A stretch of DNA of 64,000 nt. Origin: Atopobiaceae bacterium. Lineage in GTDB: Bacteria > Actinomycetota > Coriobacteriia > Coriobacteriales > Atopobiaceae. How positions within the stretch are numbered: the first letter of the stretch is position 1; the number at the start of each line of letters is the position of its first letter. The DNA lies in assembly GCA_017533825.1 (NCBI GenBank), contig JAFWIE010000008.1, forward strand, positions 1 to 64,000, written 5' to 3'. Below are positions 32,512 to 40,585 of this stretch, one piece after another. A program made the translations under genes and the position numbers. A model generated the notes under the pieces. It was not told where the DNA came from. It did not search any database and was given only the letters and a program-made list of their open reading frames with translations.

Positions 32512-34179
32512 TTAGTCGCCGAACACCACGGCCTCGAACGGGCGCAGCGTGCCCGGCTCCGTGCTGCCGTGCGTGCCCGCAAGCAGCTTCATGTCGGCGA
32601 CCAGCGCCGCGTCGTACGACGCCTCCTCGCCTGAGAGGTTCGCCAGCACCACGGCCGCACCCCCCTCCCCCTGGCGACGGTAGGCGTAGACCTGCTCGTC
32701 ATCGGCCATCAGCTCTTCGAAGCTCCCGGCGACGAGCTCGTAGCGCTCCGCACGCAGCGCCGCCAGCTTGCGGTACCACGAGAGCGGGGAGTCGGGGTCG
32801 GCGGACTCCGCCTCCACGTTCACCTGAGTGTAGTCGTCGTGCACGGGAAGCCAGGACGTCGCCGCGGAGAATCCGGCGTTGGCGCTCGCGTCCCACTGCA
32901 TGGGCGTGCGGGCATTGTCACGGCTGAAGCGGTTGCATCCAGCAAGCGCCTCGGCCTCGGTGCGGCCCTCGCTCAGCGCGAACTCGTACTGCGAGCGCGT
33001 CTGAAGGTCGTCGAACTCGTCGAGGGACTTCCACACGCGGTTGGCGTAGCCGAGCTCCTCGCCCTGCATGACGAAGGGGGTTCCGCGCAGGGTGAGCAGG
33101 ACGGTGCCCAGGGCCTTGGCCTTGTCGGAGATACTCCCCTCGCAGCGGAAGAAGTTGACCGTCGAGCGCGGCTGGTCGTGGTTCTCGAAGAAGACGGGGT
33201 ACCAGCCGTTGTCTGCGGTGTTCGCCTGGCTCTCGGCGAGCACGCGCTTGAGGTCGGTGAGCTTCCACTCGATTGGGCGGCACCAGACCTCGTCCTCGCA
33301 CGACACGGCCTTGGTGTGGCTGAACTCGAAGAGCATGTCGAAGACGCCGCGCTCGCCGACCCAGTCTCCCAGCTCATCGGCGCCGACGCCGTTGGCCTCG
33401 CCCACGAGGAAGATGTCGCGGCCGTCGCGCACGCCCGCCTTGAACTCGTGCAAGAAGTCGAGGATGCCGGGGGTGTTGGCCGTGGCGGCATGCACGGCAT
33501 ACATGCCGTCCTCGCCGTCGGCCGGGCCGTCCACGAACTCGGCGGGCTTCTTGATGTAGGTGATCGCGTCGATGCGGAATCCGCCTACGCCCTTGTCGGC
33601 CCAGAAGTTGGCGATGTCGATGAGCGCACGGCGGACATCGGGGTTCTCCCAGTTGAGGTCGGGCTGCTGGGGCGCGAAGGTGTGCAGGTAGTACTGCTGG
33701 CGCTCCTCGCACCACGCCCAGGCGCTGCCACCGAAGATGGAGCGCCAGTTGGTGGGGGCGCTGCCGTCGGGACGCGCGTCGCGCCAGATGTACCAGTCGG
33801 CATAGGCGTTGTCGCGGCTCTTGCGCGACTCCTTGAACCAGGCGCACTGCTCGGAGGTGTGGTTGAACACAAGGTCCATCACCACACGCACGCCCTTCTC
33901 GTTGCCCTTGGCAATCAGCTCGTCCATATCTGCCATGGTGCCGAAGGAGGGGTCGATCTGGCGATAGTCCTCCACGTCGTAGCCGTTGTCGACCATGGGG
34001 CTCTTGTAGCAGGGGGTGATCCAGATGGCACCGACTCCCAGCGAGGCCAGGTAGTCGAGCTTGGCCGTGATGCCGGCGATGGTACCTGTCCCCTGGGCCG
34101 CCGTGTCATAGAAGCTCTTAGGGTAGATTTCGTAGGCGATGGTCTTCTGCCACCAGGCAAGGTCTTGTTTTTTGGTCAT
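32512..34179 (-). CDS. GH13 alpha-glucosidase / oligo-1,6-glucosidase
   Basis: 555 residues from ATG 34179 (AAGGAG 7 nt upstream). Conserved GH13 regions: DLVFNHTS near 102-109, GFRIDAITYI with nucleophile D204, FLVGEANG with acid/base E261, and FFENHDQPRS with D335. It hydrolyses the oligosaccharide imported by the ABC system from the non-reducing end. The residue after the nucleophile is Ala; many 1,6-specific enzymes have Val here and 1,4-active ones Ala or Thr, so alpha-1,4 activity is possible. Trehalose-6-phosphate hydrolase is less likely without a PTS partner. Confidence 0.88.
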   Translation of the reverse strand: MTKKQDLAWWQKTIAYEIYPKSFYDTAAQGTGTIAGITAKLDYLASLGVGAIWITPCYKSPMVDNGYDVEDYRQIDPSFGTMADMDELIAKGNEKGVRVVMDLVFNHTSEQCAWFKESRKSRDNAYADWYIWRDARPDGSAPTNWRSIFGGSAWAWCEERQQYYLHTFAPQQPDLNWENPDVRRALIDIANFWADKGVGGFRIDAITYIKKPAEFVDGPADGEDGMYAVHAATANTPGILDFLHEFKAGVRDGRDIFLVGEANGVGADELGDWVGERGVFDMLFEFSHTKAVSCEDEVWCRPIEWKLTDLKRVLAESQANTADNGWYPVFFENHDQPRSTVNFFRCEGSISDKAKALGTVLLTLRGTPFVMQGEELGYANRVWKSLDEFDDLQTRSQYEFALSEGRTEAEALAGCNRFSRDNARTPMQWDASANAGFSAATSWLPVHDDYTQVNVEAESADPDSPLSWYRKLAALRAERYELVAGSFEELMADDEQVYAYRRQGEGGAAVVLANLSGEEASYDAALVADMKLLAGTHGSTEPGTLRPFEAVVFGD

Positions 34180-34356
34180 ACTGAACTCCTTCAATCTCTC
34201 ATTGTGTCTGAGTCGAGGCCCATGCCTCACACGTCATTGCGAGATAGGGCCATGGATAAACCTGCGTCGAAAGGACGGGCTACGGATACGTTCATGGGTA
34301 TGGTCCAGGGAGAGATCTGCGTTGTCCTACGGAAACACAGCTGCGCCATCGACTCC

Positions 34357-34392
34357 TTTATAGCACTTTTGGCTGTGGTTGGAAACGTTTCC
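34357..34392 (-). promoter_or_regulatory. Glucosidase promoter with overlapping LacI operator
   Basis: Minus-strand TTTCCA-17-TATAAA (the -10 is TTTATA at plus 34357-34362). The operator GGAAACGTTTCC at 34381-34392 covers the -35 box, an ideal position for repression. The same core occurs three times before the repressor gene. Confidence 0.65.
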
Positions 34393-34446
34393 GACAGACG
34401 GAAAGCCTCCATTCCCCGTTTGAGGACATAATCCGACAGCTGCCTT

Positions 34447-34475
34447 GAAACTAGGGGACACGCCCTTTTTGCCCA
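34447..34475 (+). repeat. Single arm of the 64-bp palindrome
   Basis: 29 bp identical to 32434-32462. Together with the palindrome it brackets the glucosidase gene. The rest of 34393-34621 has no gene; an imperfect ACCCGATT/AATCGGGT pair lies at about 34508-34545. Confidence 0.7.
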
Positions 34476-34621
34476 CAGGAGCAAAGGGGGCGGTAACATA
34501 AGGTACCGAGAGAATCGGGTGGAGTCCATTGGGGCCCACCCGATTCTTTTCCGTCGCAAGGCCTAACAACCCCATCTACCTGCGGTTTTATGCCAACGTG
34601 TGATATGATTGCAGGTGGGGG

Positions 34622-35035
34622 GTGGTGTCTGTGGGTGACTTCCAGGGAAGGCTCTTCGATGTCGGCGAGGCGGAGTGGGTGGCCGTCGCGCGCCGCAGCC
34701 CGTCCGGGCCCAGGTCCAGGCCGTGCATGCAGGGCCAGCCGATGCTGCTGCCGCCGGACGTGGGAGAGCTCGTGCCCGAGGGGTCGACGCCCCGCGTGGT
34801 CGACATGATGGTCAGGTCGATCGACAGGTCCACGCTCACCTCGCTCTACCCGGGAGGCGGGGCGCCGGCCCACGACCCGCAGATGATGCTCAAGGTCGTG
34901 ATTCGTGAGAGCTTCGTCGAGCATATACATGCGATAAGGTCGGGTCGCGGGGAGCACGAGTTCGAGACATATGTCTGGGACGATCGTGAGGACATGTGGG
35001 TGATGGCGCCCGACGATGACGAAAGTGACGTATAG
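34622..35035 (+). pseudogene. N-terminal remnant of an IS1182-like transposase
   Basis: LLPPDVGELVPEGSTPRVVD and SLYPGGGAPAHDPQMMLKVV are the opening of IS1182-type transposases. After MMLKVV the expected continuation is lost and an unrelated acidic tail (FETYVWDDREDMWVMAPDDD) closes the frame. The DDE domain is absent, so it cannot transpose. It is the complement in kind of the C-terminal piece at 26216-26431. Confidence 0.7.
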
Positions 35036-35151
35036 AGTTCCCTGTACCGCAATCTCCCTCACCTCGCGCGTTCAGCTACTGGCTGTGGGCATAGCTCCTG
35101 ATATGTCGCTAGACTGACATCACTGCAGACGACTGTCGGGGATGAGAACAG

Positions 35152-36273
35152 ATGGGTCTCCTAGACATTTTTACCAAGCGCAAGAAGTCGGTCTCCGGAA
35201 TCGGTGCGACTGCCATCGGCAAGACCAAGATTGGCGGGCGTTCCTACACGGTGCACGAGGGCGGGGTGATGGTCGCTGACCCGATTCCAGTGCAGAAACG
35301 AATAAAGGGCATGAAACCCGGACCGTCAGGCCTCTATCCGCACGAGGTGCTCATGCTGTCGTATGCCGAGAGGTTCCCCGCGCGAGGCGCAGAGTTCCAG
35401 GGTTTCTGGTGGTACCAGTACGGTGTGAAGGACCCCAGTGGGCTTCTGAAGGACCTGGTGTCGCGAGGCTATGTCTGCGTCGGCGGTATCGCCCAGGCGC
35501 TTGCGAACGCCAAGGTGCCGGAACTCAAGGAGGCGTGCAGGGAGCTCGGACTCAAGGCGACGGGGAAGAAGGACGGTCTGATTGGACGGCTCTCCGAGCA
35601 TGTGGGGGAGCTCGAGTCCCGAGGATTGTTCCAGGAGCGCTACTATGCCCTGACGGAGAGCGGGAAGCGCGCGCTCGACGAGGAACCCTACGTACCCTGG
35701 GCTCACGCGAACATGCGCCCAGAGATCGGCCCGACCATCTGGACCATCGGCGAGAAGGTCGGCGGGGGCGGCAGACAGCACTGGCGCGACTACCAGTGGG
35801 GTGAGCTCAACAGGGCCGGCATTGAGCGGGCATCAGCGGGCGACTTCGGGTTGTACCGGAACACGCGGCTCGCCATGTGCGAGTTCCTCGAGGAAGAGGG
35901 GCGAACGCTCGACGCGCTGCGAATGGCGGTCGAGGTCGAGTGCCTTGACCTGGGTGGTGCTGTGAACAGCTTCGATGCTAGCGCCACATCCGCCGTCATT
36001 GATGGGATGATGCCGTACAAAACGAGCTCGCTGAAGTCCGCGCCTGGTGTCATCCGCAAGATCAAGAAGCTGGCAACGGGCGCAGGCATGTCCGACACCG
36101 ACCTCGACGAGTTCGTCGCTGCGAACGCGGGCGAGCTCATGACAGGCGCTCCCATGAGGGTTTTCACCCCCGAGGAGGTATCGCGAATTGTCCGTCTTGA
36201 GATTGATGGCGAGTCCGGCAAACTGTCACGGCTGTACGGGTCGGCCAAGAAGCGTTATCTCGAGTCTCGCTAG
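35152..36273 (+). CDS. SAP-domain protein, function unknown
   Basis: 373 residues. A SAP-type DNA-binding helix-extended-loop-helix is visible at about 118-150 (ANAKVPELKEACRELGLKAT, then KKDGLIGRLSEH). The N-terminus MGLLDIFTKRKKS is basic. The region around residue 85 (FQGFWWYQYG) and a Trp-rich stretch near 180-205 suggest a globular core. It is followed after 21 nt by a nuclease-like gene, so the two probably form an operon. Candidate roles are defence, DNA modification or element maintenance; I do not recognise the full-length family. Confidence 0.7.
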   Translation: MGLLDIFTKRKKSVSGIGATAIGKTKIGGRSYTVHEGGVMVADPIPVQKRIKGMKPGPSGLYPHEVLMLSYAERFPARGAEFQGFWWYQYGVKDPSGLLKDLVSRGYVCVGGIAQALANAKVPELKEACRELGLKATGKKDGLIGRLSEHVGELESRGLFQERYYALTESGKRALDEEPYVPWAHANMRPEIGPTIWTIGEKVGGGGRQHWRDYQWGELNRAGIERASAGDFGLYRNTRLAMCEFLEEEGRTLDALRMAVEVECLDLGGAVNSFDASATSAVIDGMMPYKTSSLKSAPGVIRKIKKLATGAGMSDTDLDEFVAANAGELMTGAPMRVFTPEEVSRIVRLEIDGESGKLSRLYGSAKKRYLESR

Positions 36274-36294
36274 AGCCTCCGAGGGGATGCGAAG

Positions 36295-36777
36295 ATGGTC
36301 GACCTCAGGCGTCTCAGTGAGGAGATAAGGCGGCTCTACGAGATAGTGGACGAGCTGGAGAGTGTGTGCAGCGAGCATGGGCGTCACTTCACGCTCGACG
36401 GACATCTACTTGGGAGCATCGGCGAGGTCTACGCCGCAGAGCGATACGGCCTTAGGCTCCTTGCGTCGTCAGCCAAACGGCATGACGCGGTGACTAGGGA
36501 CGGGACCGGGCGCCTAGTGCAGATCAAGGTAACGCAGAGCAGGGCCAAGAAGAAGGCCGTTCCGCTCAGCTACGAACCTGACTATCTTCTCGTGCTCGTG
36601 GTGGATGAGGGCTGCCAATTCGAGGAGGTCTACAACGGACCCGGCGACAGGGTCTGGGACCTCGTGAGGAACAAGGCCGCGCCATTAAACGGCCAGTACC
36701 AGGTCTCCTTGGCGAGGCTCAGGGAGCTAAACAAGACCTTGGGTTGCAAGGATAGGATCGAGCCCGTCAGTCGATAG
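36295..36777 (+). CDS. PD-(D/E)XK nuclease-like protein (DUF6998-like)
   Basis: 160 residues. GSIGEVYAAERYGLRL, then HDAVTRDGTGRLVQIKVTQ, matches the E...D-x(n)-Q-I-K core of restriction-endonuclease-like folds (Glu in GSIGE, Asp in HDAV, Gln and Lys in VQIK, Gln replacing the usual Glu). This pattern occurs in small uncharacterised nuclease-like proteins often found beside restriction or helicase genes. It lies 21 nt behind the SAP-domain gene. Cleavage activity is uncertain because of the Q for E change. Confidence 0.65.
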   Translation: MVDLRRLSEEIRRLYEIVDELESVCSEHGRHFTLDGHLLGSIGEVYAAERYGLRLLASSAKRHDAVTRDGTGRLVQIKVTQSRAKKKAVPLSYEPDYLLVLVVDEGCQFEEVYNGPGDRVWDLVRNKAAPLNGQYQVSLARLRELNKTLGCKDRIEPVSR

Positions 36778-36829
36778 GCGTCTCGTCACTGATGGCTGAT
36801 CCGACGCTCTACACTCCTGCCGCGACCTC

Positions 36830-38575
36830 CTAGATGAGGGGCTCTCCTGATGCCCAGCAGCATCCTATCCCGTCGTAGAGCGCGTCCAGTATCTTGCGAC
36901 CGTCGTCGTACTCTCCACTTGACTCCCACCCACGCATTTGTTGTCTGGGAATTATTGCATACAGGAGTGACATCAGTTCCTTTGCTGAGGGTTGGGTGGG
37001 CGGGCCCATCCAAACACGCGCCTCGCGCGGGCAAACCTGTCCGCCGCCGCGCTTATGGCGAGCCCCCCACGAGCCATGCGACGGCGGGGCGCTGGGGCAT
37101 GGCCAGCGCGCCGCCCTCGTGGCCCTGTCTCCACGAAACTTGCACTTGGGGAGGGGTGTTCCGCCCCTCCCTTCCGTGCCGAGTGTTCCTCTCGCGCTAC
37201 GCCCCAGCGCGCGCACCCTCCCTCCCGTCGGCATGCGGTAGCCCACGGCCTCGCACCAGTCGGCGAGGAAGCGGCGCTGCGCCGCGGTCACCTGCCTGTT
37301 GTGGCTCTGGAACGCCTGACGTACCGCGCCGCCCCTCACCTCGACGGTCACGAGCGGCCTTTCGGGGTCGCCGCACTTCCGCATCAGCCAGAGGTCGGTC
37401 TGGCCGCTGGCGTACTTGTCGATGAACCCGGCCACGCAGTTGTGCTGCGCGTTGGCCTCGTCGAGGATCTCGCGTACGGTGGCGGCGGGGCGGATGAGGT
37501 AGCCGTCAGACTCGAAGCCGTTGCCGTCAAGCTCGGCGGCACGGCAGGCGATGGCGGCGTCGCTGGCCTCGTGGCGGTGCATCTCGCGCTCGCGCTCAAG
37601 GTCGGCGATAAGCGCAGCGGGGTCTGCGGGGTACCTGTCCTCCACGCTGCCCCTCACCCTCTGCTGCATGTCGAGGGCGTCCGTCCACAGCTGCACGTTG
37701 TACGAGCGGGTGCGGCGGCGCTGGGCGGGCATGTCCAGCAGGGAGAGCGCGTACTCGCACGCGCGGCGCGGCTCGAACGCGATGCCGCGCCACTCCATGG
37801 AGCGCAGGGCGCACGCGAGGCGGGGCAGGAAGTCGGCGGTGCCTCCCCTCGGGTGTTCGGCGCTCCTGTCGAGATATCCCATGAGAAGGTCGCGGGTCAC
37901 GTCGCGCCCCATGGACTCCACGAACTGCGAGACATAGAGCCTGTCGCGGAAGCACTCGGCCGTGGCCTCGTCTCGCCCCTCGCCGTAGAAGCCCGTTAGG
38001 CGTAGGGCGGCGCTCAGGGCCTCACGGCAGTGGTTGTGCCCCATGTTCGGCTCCACGAGCCTCCAGACGAGGCTCACGTGCTCCCACGTGTCGCTGAGGT
38101 TCCACTTGGCGTTTGCCCCCATGCGGGATGCCGCCCACGACTCCACGCGCACCATGTCGCGCTTGCACATCTCGCGGAAGTCTCCACTGTTGAGGAGCGC
38201 CACCACGGCGGCGCGCCCCTTGGCGTCGTAGTCCTGCAGGGGCTGGCGGCTCCATGGCGGGGTGAGGGCGTTCCCCGTGGCTCCCTTGCAGAAGGCGCCG
38301 AGCCTCGAGGTGGTGAGCGCGTGGCGGCTCCCCGTGCGCTCGTCGGTCACGTAGTACTGGCCTTGGGTGACCAGAAGCACGAGCATCTGGCTCCTGCCCC
38401 CGCACCTGCGCCTGAACGCGCAGTCGGCGCCGTCCATCAGAACGCGCTCGAACTCGGGCGCGGGCCGCTCGCGCTTGGCCTTGGGCGCCTCGCGCTCGAT
38501 GTCCCCGTGGACTATCAGGCTGCGCACGTCCACCTTCTCTTCGATGCCGAGGTTCAGGCTGAGCTGGGTCTGCAT
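36830..38575 (-). CDS. PcfJ-like protein with unusual C-terminal extension
   Basis: 581 residues from ATG 38575 (GGGAGG 7 nt upstream). The PcfJ-like core is at about 365-460: REILDEANAQHNCVAGFIDK, LWLMRKCGDPERPLVTVEVR, QSHNRQVTAAQRRFLADWCE. PcfJ proteins are encoded in conjugative elements and are poorly understood. After GYRMPTGG (about residue 468) roughly 70 residues are Gly/Arg/Pro-rich and look like translated non-coding DNA, then a normal-looking stretch (KELMSLLYAIIPRQQMRGWE) ends the protein. A frameshift or insertion near 37170 probably extended the gene. No relaxase or coupling protein is nearby. Confidence 0.7.
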   Translation of the reverse strand: MQTQLSLNLGIEEKVDVRSLIVHGDIEREAPKAKRERPAPEFERVLMDGADCAFRRRCGGRSQMLVLLVTQGQYYVTDERTGSRHALTTSRLGAFCKGATGNALTPPWSRQPLQDYDAKGRAAVVALLNSGDFREMCKRDMVRVESWAASRMGANAKWNLSDTWEHVSLVWRLVEPNMGHNHCREALSAALRLTGFYGEGRDEATAECFRDRLYVSQFVESMGRDVTRDLLMGYLDRSAEHPRGGTADFLPRLACALRSMEWRGIAFEPRRACEYALSLLDMPAQRRRTRSYNVQLWTDALDMQQRVRGSVEDRYPADPAALIADLEREREMHRHEASDAAIACRAAELDGNGFESDGYLIRPAATVREILDEANAQHNCVAGFIDKYASGQTDLWLMRKCGDPERPLVTVEVRGGAVRQAFQSHNRQVTAAQRRFLADWCEAVGYRMPTGGRVRALGRSARGTLGTEGRGGTPLPKCKFRGDRATRAARWPCPSAPPSHGSWGARHKRGGGQVCPREARVWMGPPTQPSAKELMSLLYAIIPRQQMRGWESSGEYDDGRKILDALYDGIGCCWASGEPLI

Positions 38576-38641
38576 GTCATGTCCTCCCGTCTGGTCAGGC
38601 GGGGGAATCCCCTTCGGTCCCCCTGCGGGCGGGCCATGCAA

Positions 38642-38798
38642 GGCGGAGGGACACGGGTGGGACGGGCAGTCCCTCCGCCGTCACCGGGAGCGGGATGTGG
38701 GAGGAGCCCGCGACGGTGTGCGAGGCTTGCCCGCTGGGGGACGGAAGGGGATTTGAGGCACTTGGGTGGGGTGACGGGGCGCCGAGCAGCGCTCGGCG
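38642..38798. other. Structured leader between pcfJ-like and zinc-ribbon genes
   Basis: GGCGGAGGGAC at 38642-38652 pairs with GTCCCTCCGCC at 38669-38679 (11 bp), and CGCCGAGC-agc-GCTCGGCG lies at 38780-38798. The spacer separates divergent genes; it could hold their promoters or a transfer origin, but no nick site is recognised. Confidence 0.4.
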
Positions 38799-38884
38799 GG
38801 GCGTCGCGGTCATGTGGTCGTTATTTGTGTCCGGCCTTGGAGCTATGTTCAAGGTGCCGACAAGAATCTCAAGAAGGAGCCATC

Positions 38885-40138
38885 ATGCGTTTCATGTGCG
38901 AGTGCGGTCATCTCATCACCGACACGACGGACTTCTTGCCCTACAAGGCGTACATGATCTCTGACATCGACTGGGAGGATTACTGGGATGCACACGAGCG
39001 CGAGGCGCTCGGCAAGCCCCTGGGTCCATATCAGGATCCCATGCGTTACGAGCAGTCCTTCTACCAGTGCGAGGAGTGCGGCCGGCTCTATTTCGACGAC
39101 CCGGACGACCCTAGCAGGTTCATTGCATTTGTCCCGGAGGACAAGGCCGCCATGGTCACCCGGCCCTCGGAAGGCGATAAGTGGAAGGGCTTCCTCAGGG
39201 GGTATTACTACGGCGGTCACGGCCATGTGTGCTGGCACCATGCCACGGGTGAGGAGTACCACGACTTCGACGACTTCGGTGAGCTCAAGGCCTTCTTCGA
39301 CGCCGAGCTCGAGAGGCTGCAGGCAGAGGGCGCCATCAGGAGCGCCTGGATCAACAAAGACGGGGAGACCGCGATCTTCAAGTGGGACCTCGAGGAGGCA
39401 GAGCCCGTGCCGGCAAAGCTCGAGGTGTACCTCACCGAGCCCGAGCGGGAGGCACTCGAGCGCTTCAAGGCCGAGCATGCCGAGTGCCACAGAAGGTACC
39501 CGCGCGGCCCACGCGGCTGGGACTTCTCCTACGAGGTCCTCCCGGGATTCTGCGGTGCCGCCGACCGTGAACTGAAGTGCACGTGCCTCAGGTGCGGGGC
39601 TTCGGTCGAGTCGGTCAACCGCAAGATCGCCTGGCATGACGCCTCTGAGCCAGACGGCAGGGACATCGGCGACCTCTCGCTCAAGATACTCGACCTGCTG
39701 CACGAGAAAGCAGACCACAAGGTCCGCTCCGATACCATCAGCATGCCCGCCAGGTACTACGACGTGTCGGCAGCCATCGGCTATGTCCGCGGGCTTGTCG
39801 ACGCGGCGAGGCTCGTGGAGTCTGACACCCCGCTCGCAGACATCGCCCGGCAGCTGTTCGCACGCCTTTCCGACCCTGGGCGTCCGGGAAGCTCCCCGGA
39901 GCTGAGGATTCTCGTCGACAACGAGACCGACGAGCAGGAGTTCGACTGGGCTATCGAGGACGCCTTCCGTGATCTCATCGAGCTGCTCAAGGATCGTTAC
40001 CCGAACGTGCGGCCTGATTGGCTTGACGAGCCGATCAGGGAGATGAAGGGTTCGTCAAGAGAGGACCTAGTCGAGGTGGCAAGGCTCGCTGATGAGCTGC
40101 AGAAAGAGGATAGGGCTCGCAGGGAGGGCACCGTGTGA
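38885..40138 (+). CDS. Zinc-ribbon protein, function unknown
   Basis: 417 residues from ATG 38885 (AAGGAG 7 nt upstream); the frame is open far upstream but that part is antisense to the PcfJ-like gene. Metal-binding pairs: CECGH (5-9) with YQCEECGRLYFD (about 60), and CTCLRCG (about 236-242). Aromatic/His-rich YYYGGHGHVCWHH lies near 115-127. The C-terminal third is helical and acidic. I do not recognise the family. The position next to pcfJ suggests an element accessory function. Confidence 0.7.
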   Translation: MRFMCECGHLITDTTDFLPYKAYMISDIDWEDYWDAHEREALGKPLGPYQDPMRYEQSFYQCEECGRLYFDDPDDPSRFIAFVPEDKAAMVTRPSEGDKWKGFLRGYYYGGHGHVCWHHATGEEYHDFDDFGELKAFFDAELERLQAEGAIRSAWINKDGETAIFKWDLEEAEPVPAKLEVYLTEPEREALERFKAEHAECHRRYPRGPRGWDFSYEVLPGFCGAADRELKCTCLRCGASVESVNRKIAWHDASEPDGRDIGDLSLKILDLLHEKADHKVRSDTISMPARYYDVSAAIGYVRGLVDAARLVESDTPLADIARQLFARLSDPGRPGSSPELRILVDNETDEQEFDWAIEDAFRDLIELLKDRYPNVRPDWLDEPIREMKGSSREDLVEVARLADELQKEDRARREGTV

Positions 40139-40216
40139 GGAAAGATGATTGCGATGCCCCATAGTTCACTATCCCGACAATAGGAGCCAGGGGATGGCAA
40201 TCCGTGATGACTATTC

Positions 40217-40441
40217 CTAAGGCAGCCTCCCTTTCTCGATGAGCTCCTTGGCCACGGTCTTCTTGTTGACGCGGATCTCACGTCCGATGTAGATGTGGGG
40301 GAGTGACTGGCAGACGGTGAAGGCCTTTGTTCTGCCGATTCCGAAGACTTCCATGAGATCTCTCGGGCCGATCCACTCCGGTCTGTCAGCCAGGGGGGAG
40401 TTGTCCCTTAGAGAGGCGGCTCTCGTGGTCCGTCCGTCCAT
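40217..40441 (-). CDS. Excisionase-like helix-turn-helix protein
   Basis: 74 residues from ATG 40441 (AAGGAG upstream). RPEWIGPRDLMEVFGIGRTK, then a wing HIYIGREIRVNKKTVAKELI, form an HTH_17 winged helix as in Tn916-type Xis. It follows the integrase gene on the same strand, with the 36-nt repeat between them. It probably directs excision or regulates the integrase. Confidence 0.78.
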   Translation of the reverse strand: MDGRTTRAASLRDNSPLADRPEWIGPRDLMEVFGIGRTKAFTVCQSLPHIYIGREIRVNKKTVAKELIEKGRLP

Positions 40442-40535
40442 GCTGCATCTCCTTGCCGTTCTTCGTTCGTCTAGTTCGGAATGGCAGGAGCATATTCTGT
40501 AGGAACTAATTCGGTTGCGCGAGGACTGTGGGAAA

Positions 40536-40571
40536 GCGGCCCTAAGCGGCCCTAAGAGGCCAAGTCATAGA
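40536..40571 (-). repeat. 36-nt element repeat, right copy
   Basis: On the minus strand it starts TCTATGACTTGGCCTCTTAG and continues with CTTAGGGCCG units 10 bp apart. It lies 94 nt before the excisionase-like gene and matches the left copy at 24836-24871 in 33 of 36 positions. Confidence 0.65.
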
Positions 40572-40585
40572 GACTCCATCAACGT

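Noticed and set aside
34508..34545. ACCCGATT/AATCGGGT inverted repeat near the transposase remnant as an IS end
   Set aside because: No second copy at the other remnant was found and the element boundaries are already eroded.
38030..38884. N-terminal 285-codon extension of the zinc-ribbon gene
   Set aside because: It is antisense to the PcfJ-like gene; ATG 38885 has a perfect AAGGAG site and the protein starts with a zinc-binding motif there.
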